Positions 25,448 through 34,148 of a stretch of DNA of 64,000 nt are shown piece by piece. The stretch's first letter is position 1. The number at the start of each line of letters is the position of its first letter. The DNA is from Candidatus Gastranaerophilales bacterium (GTDB lineage: Bacteria; Cyanobacteriota; Vampirovibrionia; Gastranaerophilales; Gastranaerophilaceae), in contig CALVEM010000001.1 of the NCBI GenBank assembly GCA_944326605.1, forward strand, positions 1 to 64,000, given 5' to 3'. A program made the translations under genes and the position numbers. The notes under the pieces are model-generated. The model had not been told where the DNA came from. It did not search any database and saw only the letters and a program-made list of their open reading frames with translations.

Positions 25448-26725
25448 ATGCTTATTTTAGAAGATTTAAAAGAGATTAATGATGTAATCAAAGAACTTGC
25501 AGAATTTATACAGAAAGACGAAACGGTTAAACCTGACTTTGAGGAGTATTTAAAAACTATCGGGCAGAGCAGTATGAATTTTCAGTCTGCATGTTTTAAC
25601 TATATTTTTGAGAGAAATCTGGACAATAAAAGTATATTACAGCTTTATCTGGAAAATACTAAAAAGGTTTCCGCTTCTGCAAAAAAAATTGTAAAGGCTC
25701 TTATGAAGTCAATTTCTTCTATATATGAAATTAAAAGAGTTTTACAGAACGGTTTTGAGCTGAATAATATAATTAATGAAAAGACTTATAGTGTTGTGTC
25801 GCTGGTTAAGATGACGACCTTCCGCGGTATGGGAGCAGGTCAGTATGTTGTTGCACGTATTTTTAAGTTTGAGGATGCATATTATCTTCTGGAAATTTCC
25901 GGCGTTCTTCCGGCAACCAGAAGGGACGATGCTTTGAGATATTCAGTTGCAAAAATTATTCAAAATCCTGAGCTTGTTTATATGGATAATCCGGAAAAAC
26001 AAAAAGAGATAGAAAAAGAAATTAAAAATATTTATTCTAAATTCATTGACTTTTTCGGTAAAGATGAGATTGTCACAACAAACAAATTTGCCGATGATTT
26101 GATAGGGGCATTTAATGATTATGCAGAAGGCGGCGAAAAGATTGATGTCTCTGATAAAATACAAACACTTGACAGTTATAAGTTTTTTAATGTTTCGGAA
26201 TTTAACAATTCATACGAAAACTTTCTTGAAAATTCTCTCGGCGGATTTTCTTCGCACAAGGAAACTTATGATGTAGGAATAATTTTTGATAAAGAACTCG
26301 GGCTTTATGCTGTTCCTTTTTATGAAACATTTAATAAGATTTTTGAAAATCCGGAAAATATTGAAAACGCAAAAGAGTGTCTGGAATTTTTCCTGAATAA
26401 CGACAAATTCTCAGCAAATATAATAAAAAGAGTTGCAGACAGACATGAAAATTTTATGGAAGTTGTAAACAGCCTTTTAGGAACCGGTTACACTTTTGAT
26501 GAACTTTTAGAAAACTATAAATCCCGTTATCTTGAAAACAAAATATTTTCATCAACTACTGTGCTGTATAAATCAAAAGCATTTTCCAGAACTCTCGGTA
26601 TAATAGAAGAAGATATTGAAAAACCTGATCTTGAAGGCGTTGATTTAAGCAAAGTCGGAAGAAATGATCCTTGTCCTTGCGGCAGCGGCAAAAAGTTTAA
26701 AAAATGCTGCGGGGCGAATTTATAA
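25448..26725 (+). CDS. SEC-C motif protein (425 aa)
   Basis: Large uncharacterised, mostly helical soluble protein ending in a SEC-C zinc-binding motif, [18 protein letters not shown] (about 402-420), as found at the C-terminus of SecA and many stand-alone proteins. The body has no recognised domain. A TTG just before is in frame, but ATG 25448 follows GGGGAG at normal spacing. Its stop overlaps the maf stop region by six bases (convergent). Confidence 0.85.
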   Translation: MLILEDLKEINDVIKELAEFIQKDETVKPDFEEYLKTIGQSSMNFQSACFNYIFERNLDNKSILQLYLENTKKVSASAKKIVKALMKSISSIYEIKRVLQNGFELNNIINEKTYSVVSLVKMTTFRGMGAGQYVVARIFKFEDAYYLLEISGVLPATRRDDALRYSVAKIIQNPELVYMDNPEKQKEIEKEIKNIYSKFIDFFGKDEIVTTNKFADDLIGAFNDYAEGGEKIDVSDKIQTLDSYKFFNVSEFNNSYENFLENSLGGFSSHKETYDVGIIFDKELGLYAVPFYETFNKIFENPENIENAKECLEFFLNNDKFSANIIKRVADRHENFMEVVNSLLGTGYTFDELLENYKSRYLENKIFSSTTVLYKSKAFSRTLGIIEEDIEKPDLEGVDLSKVGRNDPCPCGSGKKFKKCCGANL

Positions 26726-27277
26726 TAAATCCATTAACGCTTTTGAACTCATGCCGATAATATTTTCAAGATCGCCTGTGTAAGATTTTATATATCCTTC
26801 AGGCATTTCCTGGATACCGTATGAACCTGCTTTGTCAAAAGGCTTGTATTCATTAATATATGCCTTTATTTGTTCGTCTGTAAGGTTTTCAAAAGTGACA
26901 TAGCTGGTTGTTGAATTCTTTTTATATTCACCTGTTTGAGAATCCATAACAACAATGCTTGTGACAACAAAATGGGTTCTGCCTGAAAGTTTTTTTAACA
27001 TTTCAAAAGCACCTTTGTACCCATCCGGTTTCCCGAGAATTTCTCCGTCAAGAACTACAACAGTGTCTGCGCCTACAATTGCAGCCGGTTCTTTTAATAG
27101 CGGAATTACTGCTTTTGCCTTGTTATAAGCCAAATTTTCTATAAACTCATAAGAAAAAACCGTCGTCGTATGATCTTCGATATACGGGGACGGTACAATC
27201 TCAAATTTAACTTTAGCTTTTGTCATAATATTGGCTCTTCTGGGAGAAGAAGAAGCCAGGACAATTTTTCCCACCAT
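26720..27277 (-). CDS. maf: Maf family nucleotide pyrophosphatase
   Basis: Hydrolyses non-canonical or modified nucleoside triphosphates (house-cleaning; YhdE/YceF group). Markers: [12 protein letters not shown] at the N-terminus, [33 protein letters not shown], and [11 protein letters not shown]. The 185-aa length is normal. Weak ribosome site. Confidence 0.92.
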   Translation of the reverse strand: MVGKIVLASSSPRRANIMTKAKVKFEIVPSPYIEDHTTTVFSYEFIENLAYNKAKAVIPLLKEPAAIVGADTVVVLDGEILGKPDGYKGAFEMLKKLSGRTHFVVTSIVVMDSQTGEYKKNSTTSYVTFENLTDEQIKAYINEYKPFDKAGSYGIQEMPEGYIKSYTGDLENIIGMSSKALMDLL

Positions 27278-27338
27278 TTGTTCTCACTTTCTTTTCAGTT
27301 ATTATAACTTAAAAAAGTGAGAACGTAAATCTGTTTTA

Positions 27339-27575
27339 TCAGTATCGGGAAGTTTTGTTATATCTGGCATTCCTTGCGTTAATTGCATAGCATGCGATAT
27401 TCAGCCTTTGTTTAAGGTTCATCATATTTCTGTACATGCTTGCGTAATCATTCATAGCGCTCATCATTTTTTGCGGATCAACCATTGATTCCATATTGTC
27501 ATGGTTGTCTACTTTTTCTTCAGCGTATTTTTTTACCAGAAGCTGGTCAATGTAATCCTCAGCACCTATTGCCAT
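27339..27575 (-). CDS. Hypothetical helical protein (78 aa)
   Basis: No family recognised. Helical and Met/Asn-rich (DPQKMMSAMNDYASMYRNMM), no membrane segment. A strong GGAGG precedes the ATG, so expression is likely. Separated from maf by about 60 bases on the same strand. The 120 bases upstream are AT-rich with no other feature. Confidence 0.7.
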   Translation of the reverse strand: MAIGAEDYIDQLLVKKYAEEKVDNHDNMESMVDPQKMMSAMNDYASMYRNMMNLKQRLNIACYAINARNARYNKTSRY

Positions 27576-27720
27576 TGGTGTCCTCCCTAAATTTAATTGT
27601 TATCCTATTGATGTGTTTGGTGAGAAAGTGTTAAACTTATCCTATGTATTTCCTATATATATACTAAGTATTTCTTTCCCAGAAAATTGCTTATTTTTAC
27701 AATAATAATTAACATTTGTT

Positions 27721-27953
27721 AACATAATAAATATTATTGGAAGTGAATAAGCAAATAGGTTAATAAGCGAATAAGTCATTACGGTGCGCTTTAGCGCACG
27801 TAAACATTATTCTCTCGCCCCATTGGGGAGAGAGTTAGAGAGAGGGGCTGATAGGTTAGGAAGGCAAGAGGATAGTTTTTTCGTGCGCTTTGCGCACCGA
27901 AAAGAACTTATCGTCCTAACGTCTTATTGACTTCAAACAACATAATTTATGTT
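27721..27953. mobile_element. 233-bp inverted-repeat element, copy 2
   Basis: Imperfect 31-bp terminal repeats (AACATAATAAATATTATTGG... and the complement of ...ACAACATAATTTATGTT). The right 60 bases (GTGCGCTTTGCGCACC, AAGAACTTATCGTC) match the right end of the element at 11081-11436. Inside lie AATAAGCAAATAGGTTAATA (related to window bases 9-44), GTGCGCTTTAGCGCAC and a CTCTCNCCCCATTGGGGAGAGAG hairpin. No ORF. It ends 11 bases before the U32 gene. Confidence 0.65.
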
Positions 27954-27958
27954 ATAAT
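27927..27958 (+). promoter_or_regulatory. Element-borne promoter reading into the U32 gene
   Basis: TTGACT (27927-27932) lies in the element and TATAAT (27953-27958) at its edge; the 20-bp spacing is long. TATAAT is six bases before ATG 27965, with no ribosome site: a leaderless start. Confidence 0.5.
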
Positions 27959-27964
27959 ACATCT

Positions 27965-29608
27965 ATGGGAAGTATAAAAATTGTTTCACCTGTAAAAAAG
28001 CCTGATGATATTGACGTTTTCGCAAAAAAAACCTCTTGCAGAGAGTATTACGTTTATTACAAAAAGTTTTTAAACAACAACTTTGAATACGTTAATGAAT
28101 TTGTGGAAGCTGCAAGACGTAATAAATGCGCGATATACATAAATTTTAAACACGATATAACAGAAGAAAACCTGCCGGAGATAAAAAAAATGCTAAGGTT
28201 TTTAAAGACTGCAGGTATTGACGGAATTTTTGTAAACAGCTTTGCTATCTTGGAAGCTATAAAGGTTTTTAACCTGCCGTTTAAGGTTATAGCCGATTCT
28301 TATTTTGATATTCATAATCTCGCCGGAATTGATTTTATTAATAACTTTCATAAGGTTGATGAAATCATTATCACGGAAGAAATCTATATGAAAAATATTT
28401 CAAAGATTAAGAAATATACAAAACTTCCGCTTGCAATAGACAGCGACAATCTTCCTTACTGCGCCGAAGATATAAAAAAACTTAAAGCTATTGACAGCGT
28501 TGTTATTAAGGGCAAATTTAACAATTCGGAAGAAATTCTTGAGGCAATAGAACTTATACAAAAGATACTTGATAAACCAAAACTCTTTAAACATCAGAAA
28601 TTGCCTTTCAAGCATGTCAGAAAAAGCATATACAGCACAAATCATTTTCTGGGCGTTGTTGTCAGTGCGGAAGGAAAGGATTTTAAATTCAGCCGTAATA
28701 TTAAAAATTTTGAATGGGATATAAAAAGCCCGAGAATAAAGAAAGATATTGACTATTCAAAAAAAGATATTTATCGTATAAACCTCAGATTGTCTGAACT
28801 TGCGCAGTTGAAAGAGCTTGAAAAATATATTAAAAAAATCGGAACAAATCCTGTTTATTCTATTGAATACGGTGAAATTCTTGCGACACGAGATCTTGCG
28901 ACAAGCAGCTTTAAAGATATAATAACAAAGGTTAAGAAATTCTGTACAAAATACGGGATAAAGTTTCAGCTTTCAACTCCAAGAATTCTTATTGAACGTG
29001 ATTTTGACAGAGTTTATGAGTACGAAAAACAGATATTACTTCAAAATCCTGCACCTGACAGCCTTATAATTAATAATATCGGTTATTTCTGGACAGCGAT
29101 TAACGATCCGGAGATAAACCATATTCCTATAGAAATCGGTCAGGGGATAAATCTTTTAAACAGCCTTTCAATAAAGTGCCTGAATGACCTTGCGCAGATT
29201 GATACTGTCGATTTTACGTCTTTTTCAGATATTGAAAGCACAATAAAGACAATAAAGAAGATTAAAAATGAAATTCCTAACAGAAAATATACAATTGCGG
29301 GTAATATAAGGGTTCCGAGCCTTGGATTGTGTCCTTTGAATAATGACAGTGCGATTATTTCGCGTCTATCCTGTCAGGCTCCGTGCCACAGGGGCGGTTA
29401 TGCACTTCATGATCCGTCGCTGGATAAACTTTTTCCGTTTACCTGCGATGGTTTTTGCAGAATGCACATGTTTGAGGACAGAATACTTGAACAGTTTGAT
29501 AAGGTCGAAGAACTTTATAAAGCGGGTGTAAATGAGTTTGTGTTTGATTTTAGTGCACTGGATGCGAAATTTGTACCTGTTTTGTTGAATAAGTTTTTTG
29601 TGGAGTAA
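27965..29608 (+). CDS. U32 peptidase-family protein (probable RNA-modification type)
   Basis: A 547-aa member of the U32 (COG0826) group, whose studied members (TrhP, RlhA, UbiU/V) are iron-sulfur hydroxylation proteins rather than proteases. Visible: a TIM-barrel-like first half (EFVEAARRNKCAIYINF) and a Cys cluster near the end (LGLCPLNND, LSCQAPCHRGGY, FTCDGFCRMHMF) suited to a 4Fe-4S centre. It differs from the second U32 gene at 36150, so substrate is unknown. Starts at ATG directly after the inverted-repeat element. Confidence 0.75.
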   Translation: MGSIKIVSPVKKPDDIDVFAKKTSCREYYVYYKKFLNNNFEYVNEFVEAARRNKCAIYINFKHDITEENLPEIKKMLRFLKTAGIDGIFVNSFAILEAIKVFNLPFKVIADSYFDIHNLAGIDFINNFHKVDEIIITEEIYMKNISKIKKYTKLPLAIDSDNLPYCAEDIKKLKAIDSVVIKGKFNNSEEILEAIELIQKILDKPKLFKHQKLPFKHVRKSIYSTNHFLGVVVSAEGKDFKFSRNIKNFEWDIKSPRIKKDIDYSKKDIYRINLRLSELAQLKELEKYIKKIGTNPVYSIEYGEILATRDLATSSFKDIITKVKKFCTKYGIKFQLSTPRILIERDFDRVYEYEKQILLQNPAPDSLIINNIGYFWTAINDPEINHIPIEIGQGINLLNSLSIKCLNDLAQIDTVDFTSFSDIESTIKTIKKIKNEIPNRKYTIAGNIRVPSLGLCPLNNDSAIISRLSCQAPCHRGGYALHDPSLDKLFPFTCDGFCRMHMFEDRILEQFDKVEELYKAGVNEFVFDFSALDAKFVPVLLNKFFVE

Positions 29609-29616
29609 AAATAACC

Positions 29617-29697
29617 GCTACCCATCCAAACCTTCCCTAATCAGGGAAGGCTTATTATCCCCCTCCCTAATAAGGGAGGGGGATAATGGTGGGTAAC
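29617..29697. repeat. Palindromic repeat A, copy 1
   Basis: About 80 bp: GCTACCCATCCAAACCTTCC, an inner hairpin CCTTCCCTAATCAGGGAAGG, a second hairpin CCCCTCCCTAATAAGGGAGG, and GGTGGGTAAC. The ends TACCCA/TGGGTA are complementary, so the whole unit folds. It follows the U32 stop and could terminate transcription. Confidence 0.85.
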
Positions 29698-29776
29698 TGT
29701 CAAAAAAGTCAAGAATAGCTATATTCCTGTCATTGCTGACTTGATTTGCAATCGCATAATTGTTGAAGAAAAAATC

Positions 29777-29855
29777 GCTACCCATCCAAACCTTCCCTAA
29801 ACAGGGAAGGCTTATTTCCCCTCCCTGATTAGGGAGGGGGATAGGGGTGGGTAAC
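29777..29855. repeat. Palindromic repeat A, copy 2
   Basis: Same unit and orientation as 29617-29697, with minor changes. It ends four bases before the stop of the DUF559 gene. The stretch between copies 1 and 2 holds GTCATTGCTGACTTGATTTG, related to repeats at 31529-31990. Confidence 0.85.
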
Positions 29856-29859
29856 AATA

Positions 29860-30207
29860 TTAATCATAAATTTCAAATTCTTTTTTCAATTGTAAATATA
29901 CACCATCAAGGTTATTATCTATATCGTTATTCCAAAATCTGATAACTTTATAACCTTTATTTATGAGATATTCTGTTCTTTGGTTATCATACATGATATT
30001 TTTTTGTTCATTATGCTGACTGCCATCAAGTTCAATTATAATCTTCTTTTCTCGACAAATAAAATCAGCAATATAATTTCCAATTACATACTGACGCAGA
30101 AATCTAAACCCGTAAAATTGTCTGTTTTTAATAATTTGCCAGAATTTTCGTTCTTGATCTGCCATATTATTTCGCAGATATCTTGCATTTTCTTTTAAAT
30201 TTTTCAT
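29860..30207 (-). CDS. DUF559 (very-short-patch-repair-like) endonuclease-domain protein
   Basis: A 115-aa single-domain protein of the DUF559 family, related to Vsr-type and PD-(D/E)xK nucleases: ARYLRNNMADQERKFWQIIK, then the core FLRQYVIGNYIADFICREKK and IIIELDGSQH, ending VIRFWNNDID. Asp in YIADF and Glu in IELDG are the expected catalytic acids, with Gln/His after. Substrate unknown. The gene fits tightly between two copies of palindromic repeat A. TAAGAT six bases before ATG suggests a leaderless start. Confidence 0.88.
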   Translation of the reverse strand: MKNLKENARYLRNNMADQERKFWQIIKNRQFYGFRFLRQYVIGNYIADFICREKKIIIELDGSQHNEQKNIMYDNQRTEYLINKGYKVIRFWNNDIDNNLDGVYLQLKKEFEIYD

Positions 30208-30235
30208 ATATAAATCTTATCATAAAATTAATTAA

Positions 30236-30313
30236 TACCCATCCAAACCTTCCCTAATCAGGGAAGGTTTTATTTCCCCCTCCCTTATTAGGGAGGGGAT
30301 AGGGGTGGGTAGC
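30236..30313. repeat. Palindromic repeat A, copy 3
   Basis: TACCCATCCAAACCTTCCCT to GGGGTGGGTAGC, same orientation as copies 1 and 2. It begins 29 bases upstream of the DUF559 start codon. Confidence 0.85.
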
Positions 30314-30362
30314 AGACAAGCAGTAGTTTGAGAATAAATACTCATTCATCTATTCCAAATAT

Positions 30363-30413
30363 TGAAGGTTTATTTTCCCCTCACTGATTAGGGAGGGGGA
30401 AGGGGTGGGTAAC
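30363..30413. repeat. Palindromic repeat A, partial copy 4
   Basis: Retains the right half only: TTTTCCCCTCACTGATTAGG to GGGGTGGGTAAC. Confidence 0.75.
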
Positions 30414-30453
30414 AATAAAATAATCCGCCCTGTGAATTTTCACAGGGCGGATT
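30414..30453 (-). terminator. Strong terminator of the main prepilin gene
   Basis: Perfect 15-bp stem AATCCGCCCTGTGAA (30422-30436) with its complement (30439-30453), followed on the minus strand by a T-rich tail (ATTTTATTG). Confidence 0.85.
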
Positions 30454-30488
30454 TGTGTATACAATCATTTTATCCGTTAAGATATTGA

Positions 30489-31151
30489 TTATTTACCGTA
30501 CAATACAGCTCTACCTGCATCTGTTGACGGTAATACTGATGTATCAAAAATAACTACAGGATAAATATCTGTCGGGTTTGTAACTTTACAAGGTGTGTTA
30601 CCTGTTCCTGTCTCTGCATCGCAAGTTACAACTTTGTTCGGTCCTTTAGTACCGTTTACATCAATGAATGCACTGCAGTTTCTAACGTTAGTACTGCCAT
30701 CATCCCAAGATCCCTTATTGATAGATTCATCTTTGGTACATTTAGTAGTTTCACCGATATTAGTAGGGAATTGGAACATAACACCGTCGTTCATAAATAA
30801 AGTTGTGTTAGCACCATTTGTAACACCGTCTGTACCTGTGTTTGCAATAGCATATTCTGTATTAGGCAAATCAGTTGTACCTGTTGTAGTTCTAACAACA
30901 TTCATACGCTGAGATAAAATACCAGCCATAGTATAAGTTGTTCCGTCGATTTCACCGAAGTCAACTTCATCAAGAGCAACGTTCAAAGTAATTGCCTGTG
31001 ATAAAGCTGATAAAGCTTTTTTGTAGGCAGCTTTATATTGAGCGCCCTGAGTAGAGTTCATCAATGTAGGCATAGTCATTGCAGCTACAACACCGATGAT
31101 ACCTAAAGTAATCAACACTTCTGCGAGTGTAAAGCCGAATCTTTTTGTCAT
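30489..31151 (-). CDS. Type IV prepilin-like protein, likely abundant (220 aa)
   Basis: The most canonical prepilin of the window: six-residue leader MTKRFG with Gly at -1, then FTLAEVLITLGIIGVVAAMT with Glu at +5. The C-terminal domain is rich in Thr, Gly and Asn with paired Cys (KCTKDES, VRNCSAFIDVNGTKGPNKV, VTCDAETGTGNTPCKV). A consensus promoter (TTGACA-17-TAAAAT), a 5' leader near 140 bases, AAAGGTGA before ATG and a strong terminator suggest high expression, so a major pilin or pseudopilin is plausible. Confidence 0.9.
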   Translation of the reverse strand: MTKRFGFTLAEVLITLGIIGVVAAMTMPTLMNSTQGAQYKAAYKKALSALSQAITLNVALDEVDFGEIDGTTYTMAGILSQRMNVVRTTTGTTDLPNTEYAIANTGTDGVTNGANTTLFMNDGVMFQFPTNIGETTKCTKDESINKGSWDDGSTNVRNCSAFIDVNGTKGPNKVVTCDAETGTGNTPCKVTNPTDIYPVVIFDTSVLPSTDAGRAVLYGK

Positions 31152-31299
31152 AATCTTTTCACCTTTCTTTTTTGTAAAACTTTCTGATTTCTCAAAATGC
31201 TTTACGCGTTTTATCTCTCTATCCTAAATTATCATTCTCGAATCTTTTTTAAATTGCGGATATGCATAAAAAACTTTTGAAAAATCTTTTTGTATTTTC

Positions 31300-31328
31300 A
31301 TTTTAAATTATGTTTCAAAAAATGTCAA
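31300..31328 (-). promoter_or_regulatory. Consensus promoter of the 30489-31151 prepilin
   Basis: Minus strand TTGACA (31323-31328), 17 bp, TAAAAT (31300-31305). It predicts a start near 31293 and an untranslated leader of about 140 bases. Confidence 0.75.
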
Positions 31329-31409
31329 TAGCTTTACAAAAATTATTAATTAATTTTAACTAATTCTCAAGGATTAGAAACGGAAAAATCATACGAATGG
31401 AGTAATTTT

Positions 31410-32130
31410 TACCTCACCCCTAACCCTCTCCTTTTTTACCCTCTTTGACAATTTATGTAAATAATTTATATAACTATCGTTAAGGGTTAAGGAGAGGGAG
31501 TGCGATACTATTCCAATTATCTTTTTCGTCATTCCGTGCTTGACACGGAATCGCAAAATCGTGCACTTTAGCTAACTATGCGATTGCGGATCAGCTTCGC
31601 TGTCAGCAATGACGGGAATATATTTCCCTCTTGACTTCTTTTTTTGACCGTTACCCACCCCTATCCCCTCACTGATTAGGGAGGGGCAAATAAGCGTTTC
31701 CAAATGTCATCCTGAACTTGTTTCAGGATCTCATAACTGCTTAACTTCCTCAATCACCTCACCCTACCCCTCCCCGTCCGGGGAGGGAAATAAACCTCAC
31801 CCCTGCCCTCTCCTTTGCAAAGGAGAGGGAAAGTTTGTAGGTCGGATTTACAAATCCGACGAAATTTAATTTTGTACAGTAAGGACAACCTGCTTGATTT
31901 AGCGATAGTGCGATTGCGAATCAAGCGAAGGTCAATTCGCTTGTCCGCAATGACGGGAATATGTCTCCCTCTGAACTTCTGTTTTTCCGCCCGTTACCCA
32001 CCCATAGCCCCCTCCCTAATCAGGGAGGGGGAAATAAACCTCACCCCTTCCCTCTTATTATCAGATTTCCACCCACCCCTTTACTTCCCCTCCCCTCAAG
32101 GGAGGGGATACTATAGAAGGACTGGTATCT
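31410..32130. repeat. Cluster of short dispersed repeats, no gene
   Basis: A mosaic: CTAACCCTCTCC...GGAGAGGG pair (31420-31500); a unit from GTCATTCCGTGCTTGACACG to GCAATGACGGGAATAT (31529-31625) and a relative at 31890-31970; repeat A copies in reverse orientation (31650-31694, 31993-32040); CCTGAACTTGTTTCAGG (31709); a perfect 24-bp palindrome of CCCTCTCCTTTG and its complement (31806-31829); GTCGGATTT/AAATCCGAC (31841-31860). Frames open here are repeat-derived and not convincing genes. 32131-32201 is the leader of malQ. Confidence 0.8.
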
Positions 32131-32201
32131 AATGCATGTTGAAAATTTAATTCTCTCATGTTATCATCGGTTTTGTTGATATATAAGAAGAAGGGGTAAT
32201 T

Positions 32202-34085
32202 ATGACTTGTGTATTAGAAAATAAATCCAATCTTTTGGACGAAAAAGCAAAAAAAACTGTTCGTAAAGCTTTAAAAGCTCTCGGCAAAAAAAATCTTGCA
32301 TTTATTATGCACAGCGGAAGTTTTCCGTCTGCGCCAAACCAGAATACAGGTTTCGGTTCAATTAACAGCGACGGCGGAAAAGAGTTTATTGAATATGCGT
32401 CAGGTCTTTTTGATGCTATACAGCTCGGACCGGCAGGAAAAACAAAATCCTGTGATTCTTCTCCGTACACAGGAACAATTTTTTCCGGCAACCCCTTATT
32501 TATTGATCTGAAAGAACTTACAACAAAAGCATGGGGGAAAATCCTTTCGGAAGATACTTACAACAAAATTGTTGCGGAAAATCCGAACAAAGACGTTAAC
32601 AAAACAGCTTATTCCTATATTTATAAAAGACAGGATGAGGCTTTACAGGAAGCGTGGAATAATTTCAAGGCAAATCCCGTTAAAAAACTTGAAAAAGAAT
32701 TTAAACATTTTAAGTCAGAAAACAGTTTCTGGCTTGACAAGGACAGCCTCTATGAAGCCCTCTCAATAGAGCATGGAAATGATTACTGGCCTTTATGGGA
32801 ATCCGAAATGGATAAAAACCTTTTCAATCCTTCATCTATTGAACAGCAATTAGAGTTCGGAAACCGTATAAAAGAACTTGAAAGCAAGTATTCGGATGAA
32901 ATTGAAAGATATAAATTTATTCAGTTTATAATTTCAAAGCAAAACGAAGAAACAAGAAAATTTGCCGAAAAGCATGATATAAAAATGATTGCTGACAGAC
33001 AGGTTGCTTTTTCTGACCGTGATACCTGGGCTTATCAGGCATTGTTCTTAAAAGGCTGGTGTCTTGGCTGCCCGCCGGATTATTTCTCAAAAGACGGTCA
33101 GGCATGGGGCTTCCCTGTTATGGATCCGGAAAGACTTTACAATGCTGACGGCTCTCTGGATGAAGGCGGAATTCTGCTTAAAAATCTTTATAAAAAAATG
33201 TTCAAAGAAAACCCCGGCGGTGTTAGAATTGACCACATTGTAGGGCTTATTGACCCGTGGGTTTACAAAGCCGGCAAGAAACCGAAAATTGAAGAAGGTG
33301 CAGGCAGATTGTATTCTTCTCCAGAACATCCGGAACTTTCAAAATATGCGATTGCAAAATTAGAAGATCTGGATACGGAACTTACTGCCGACAAAGAAAA
33401 AAGGGTTAAAAAATTAACAAAGCAGCAGATAAAGGATTACGGCAGATTGATTGAAAAAATTGTTATTGCAGCTGCAAAAGAAGAAGGTCTTGACAAAGAT
33501 GCAATTGTTTGTGAAGATCTTGGGACATTAACAAATCCTGTTGCTTCGGTTATGAACGCTTACGGACTTCAGGGAATGAAGTTAACCCAGTTTGTTGAGG
33601 CTGACAAACCGGAAGATCCGTACCGCTGCTGTAATATCGGCAAAAAATGCTGGGCAATGGTCGGAACTCACGATAATGAACCTATAAAAATGTGGGCTGA
33701 TCAGAATATTCACACGCATGTCGGTTATCTGCATGCAAAAAATCTTGTGGATGATTTGTTTGCGGAAGCTGATAACAAAGACGATATTATCGTAAGATTG
33801 ACAAATGATGCGGAATTCCTCGCTCAGACAAAGCTTGTTGAGCTTTTTGCATCGGCAGCGGAAAATATTCAGATTTTCTTCACTGATTATTTTAATGTTT
33901 ACGATGTATACAACAGACCCGGAACATCGGGCGATGCGAACTGGAGTTTGAGACTTCCTGATAACTACAGAGAATTAAATGCCATAAACCTTGCTAATAT
34001 CTTGAAATTAGCTATTCTTGCAAGAGGGCATGAATTCGCTGAAAAAAATAAAAAAGTTATTGAAAAGTTAGATGAAATTATATAG
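32202..34085 (+). CDS. malQ: 4-alpha-glucanotransferase (GH77)
   Basis: Transfers maltodextrin segments between alpha-1,4-glucans; used in glycogen or maltodextrin turnover in the cytoplasm. GH77 markers in order: PSAPNQNTGFGSINSDGGKE, MIADRQVAFSDRDTW, GQAWGFPVMDPE, nucleophile Asp in GGVRIDHIVGLIDPW, acid Glu in IVCEDLGTLT, GMKLTQF, and the His-Asp pair in MVGTHDNEP. At 627 aa it is longer than many bacterial MalQ, with extra helical sequence in the middle. AAGGGG precedes ATG. Monocistronic, with a hairpin terminator. Confidence 0.94.
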   Translation: MTCVLENKSNLLDEKAKKTVRKALKALGKKNLAFIMHSGSFPSAPNQNTGFGSINSDGGKEFIEYASGLFDAIQLGPAGKTKSCDSSPYTGTIFSGNPLFIDLKELTTKAWGKILSEDTYNKIVAENPNKDVNKTAYSYIYKRQDEALQEAWNNFKANPVKKLEKEFKHFKSENSFWLDKDSLYEALSIEHGNDYWPLWESEMDKNLFNPSSIEQQLEFGNRIKELESKYSDEIERYKFIQFIISKQNEETRKFAEKHDIKMIADRQVAFSDRDTWAYQALFLKGWCLGCPPDYFSKDGQAWGFPVMDPERLYNADGSLDEGGILLKNLYKKMFKENPGGVRIDHIVGLIDPWVYKAGKKPKIEEGAGRLYSSPEHPELSKYAIAKLEDLDTELTADKEKRVKKLTKQQIKDYGRLIEKIVIAAAKEEGLDKDAIVCEDLGTLTNPVASVMNAYGLQGMKLTQFVEADKPEDPYRCCNIGKKCWAMVGTHDNEPIKMWADQNIHTHVGYLHAKNLVDDLFAEADNKDDIIVRLTNDAEFLAQTKLVELFASAAENIQIFFTDYFNVYDVYNRPGTSGDANWSLRLPDNYRELNAINLANILKLAILARGHEFAEKNKKVIEKLDEII

Positions 34086-34093
34086 AATTATTC

Positions 34094-34132
34094 GGGTTAA
34101 TGCCTGTGTCTTACGGGTATTAACCCTTTAAT
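34094..34132 (+). terminator. malQ terminator
   Basis: GGGTTAATGCC (34094-34104) pairs with GGTATTAACCC (34116-34126), one G-U pair, followed by TTTAATT, a modest T tract. Confidence 0.6.
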
Positions 34133-34148
34133 TAAAAAAGGGGTGTTA

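Noticed and set aside
27965-29608. Collagenase-type protease
   Set aside because: U32 members with this Cys cluster that have been studied act in RNA or quinone hydroxylation with an iron-sulfur centre; no protease motif is visible.
29618-29857. Minus-strand ORF of about 79 codons rich in Pro, Leu and Ser
   Set aside because: Made entirely of palindromic repeat A copies and the sequence between them; no start signal and no protein-like composition.
29617-30413. Regularly spaced repeats as a CRISPR array
   Set aside because: Units of about 80 bp are palindromic, unequal in spacing, and separated by a gene; no spacers and no cas genes.
31815-32132. Plus-strand ORF of about 105 codons
   Set aside because: Translates repeat units in the 31410-32130 cluster; no ribosome site, no relation to known proteins.
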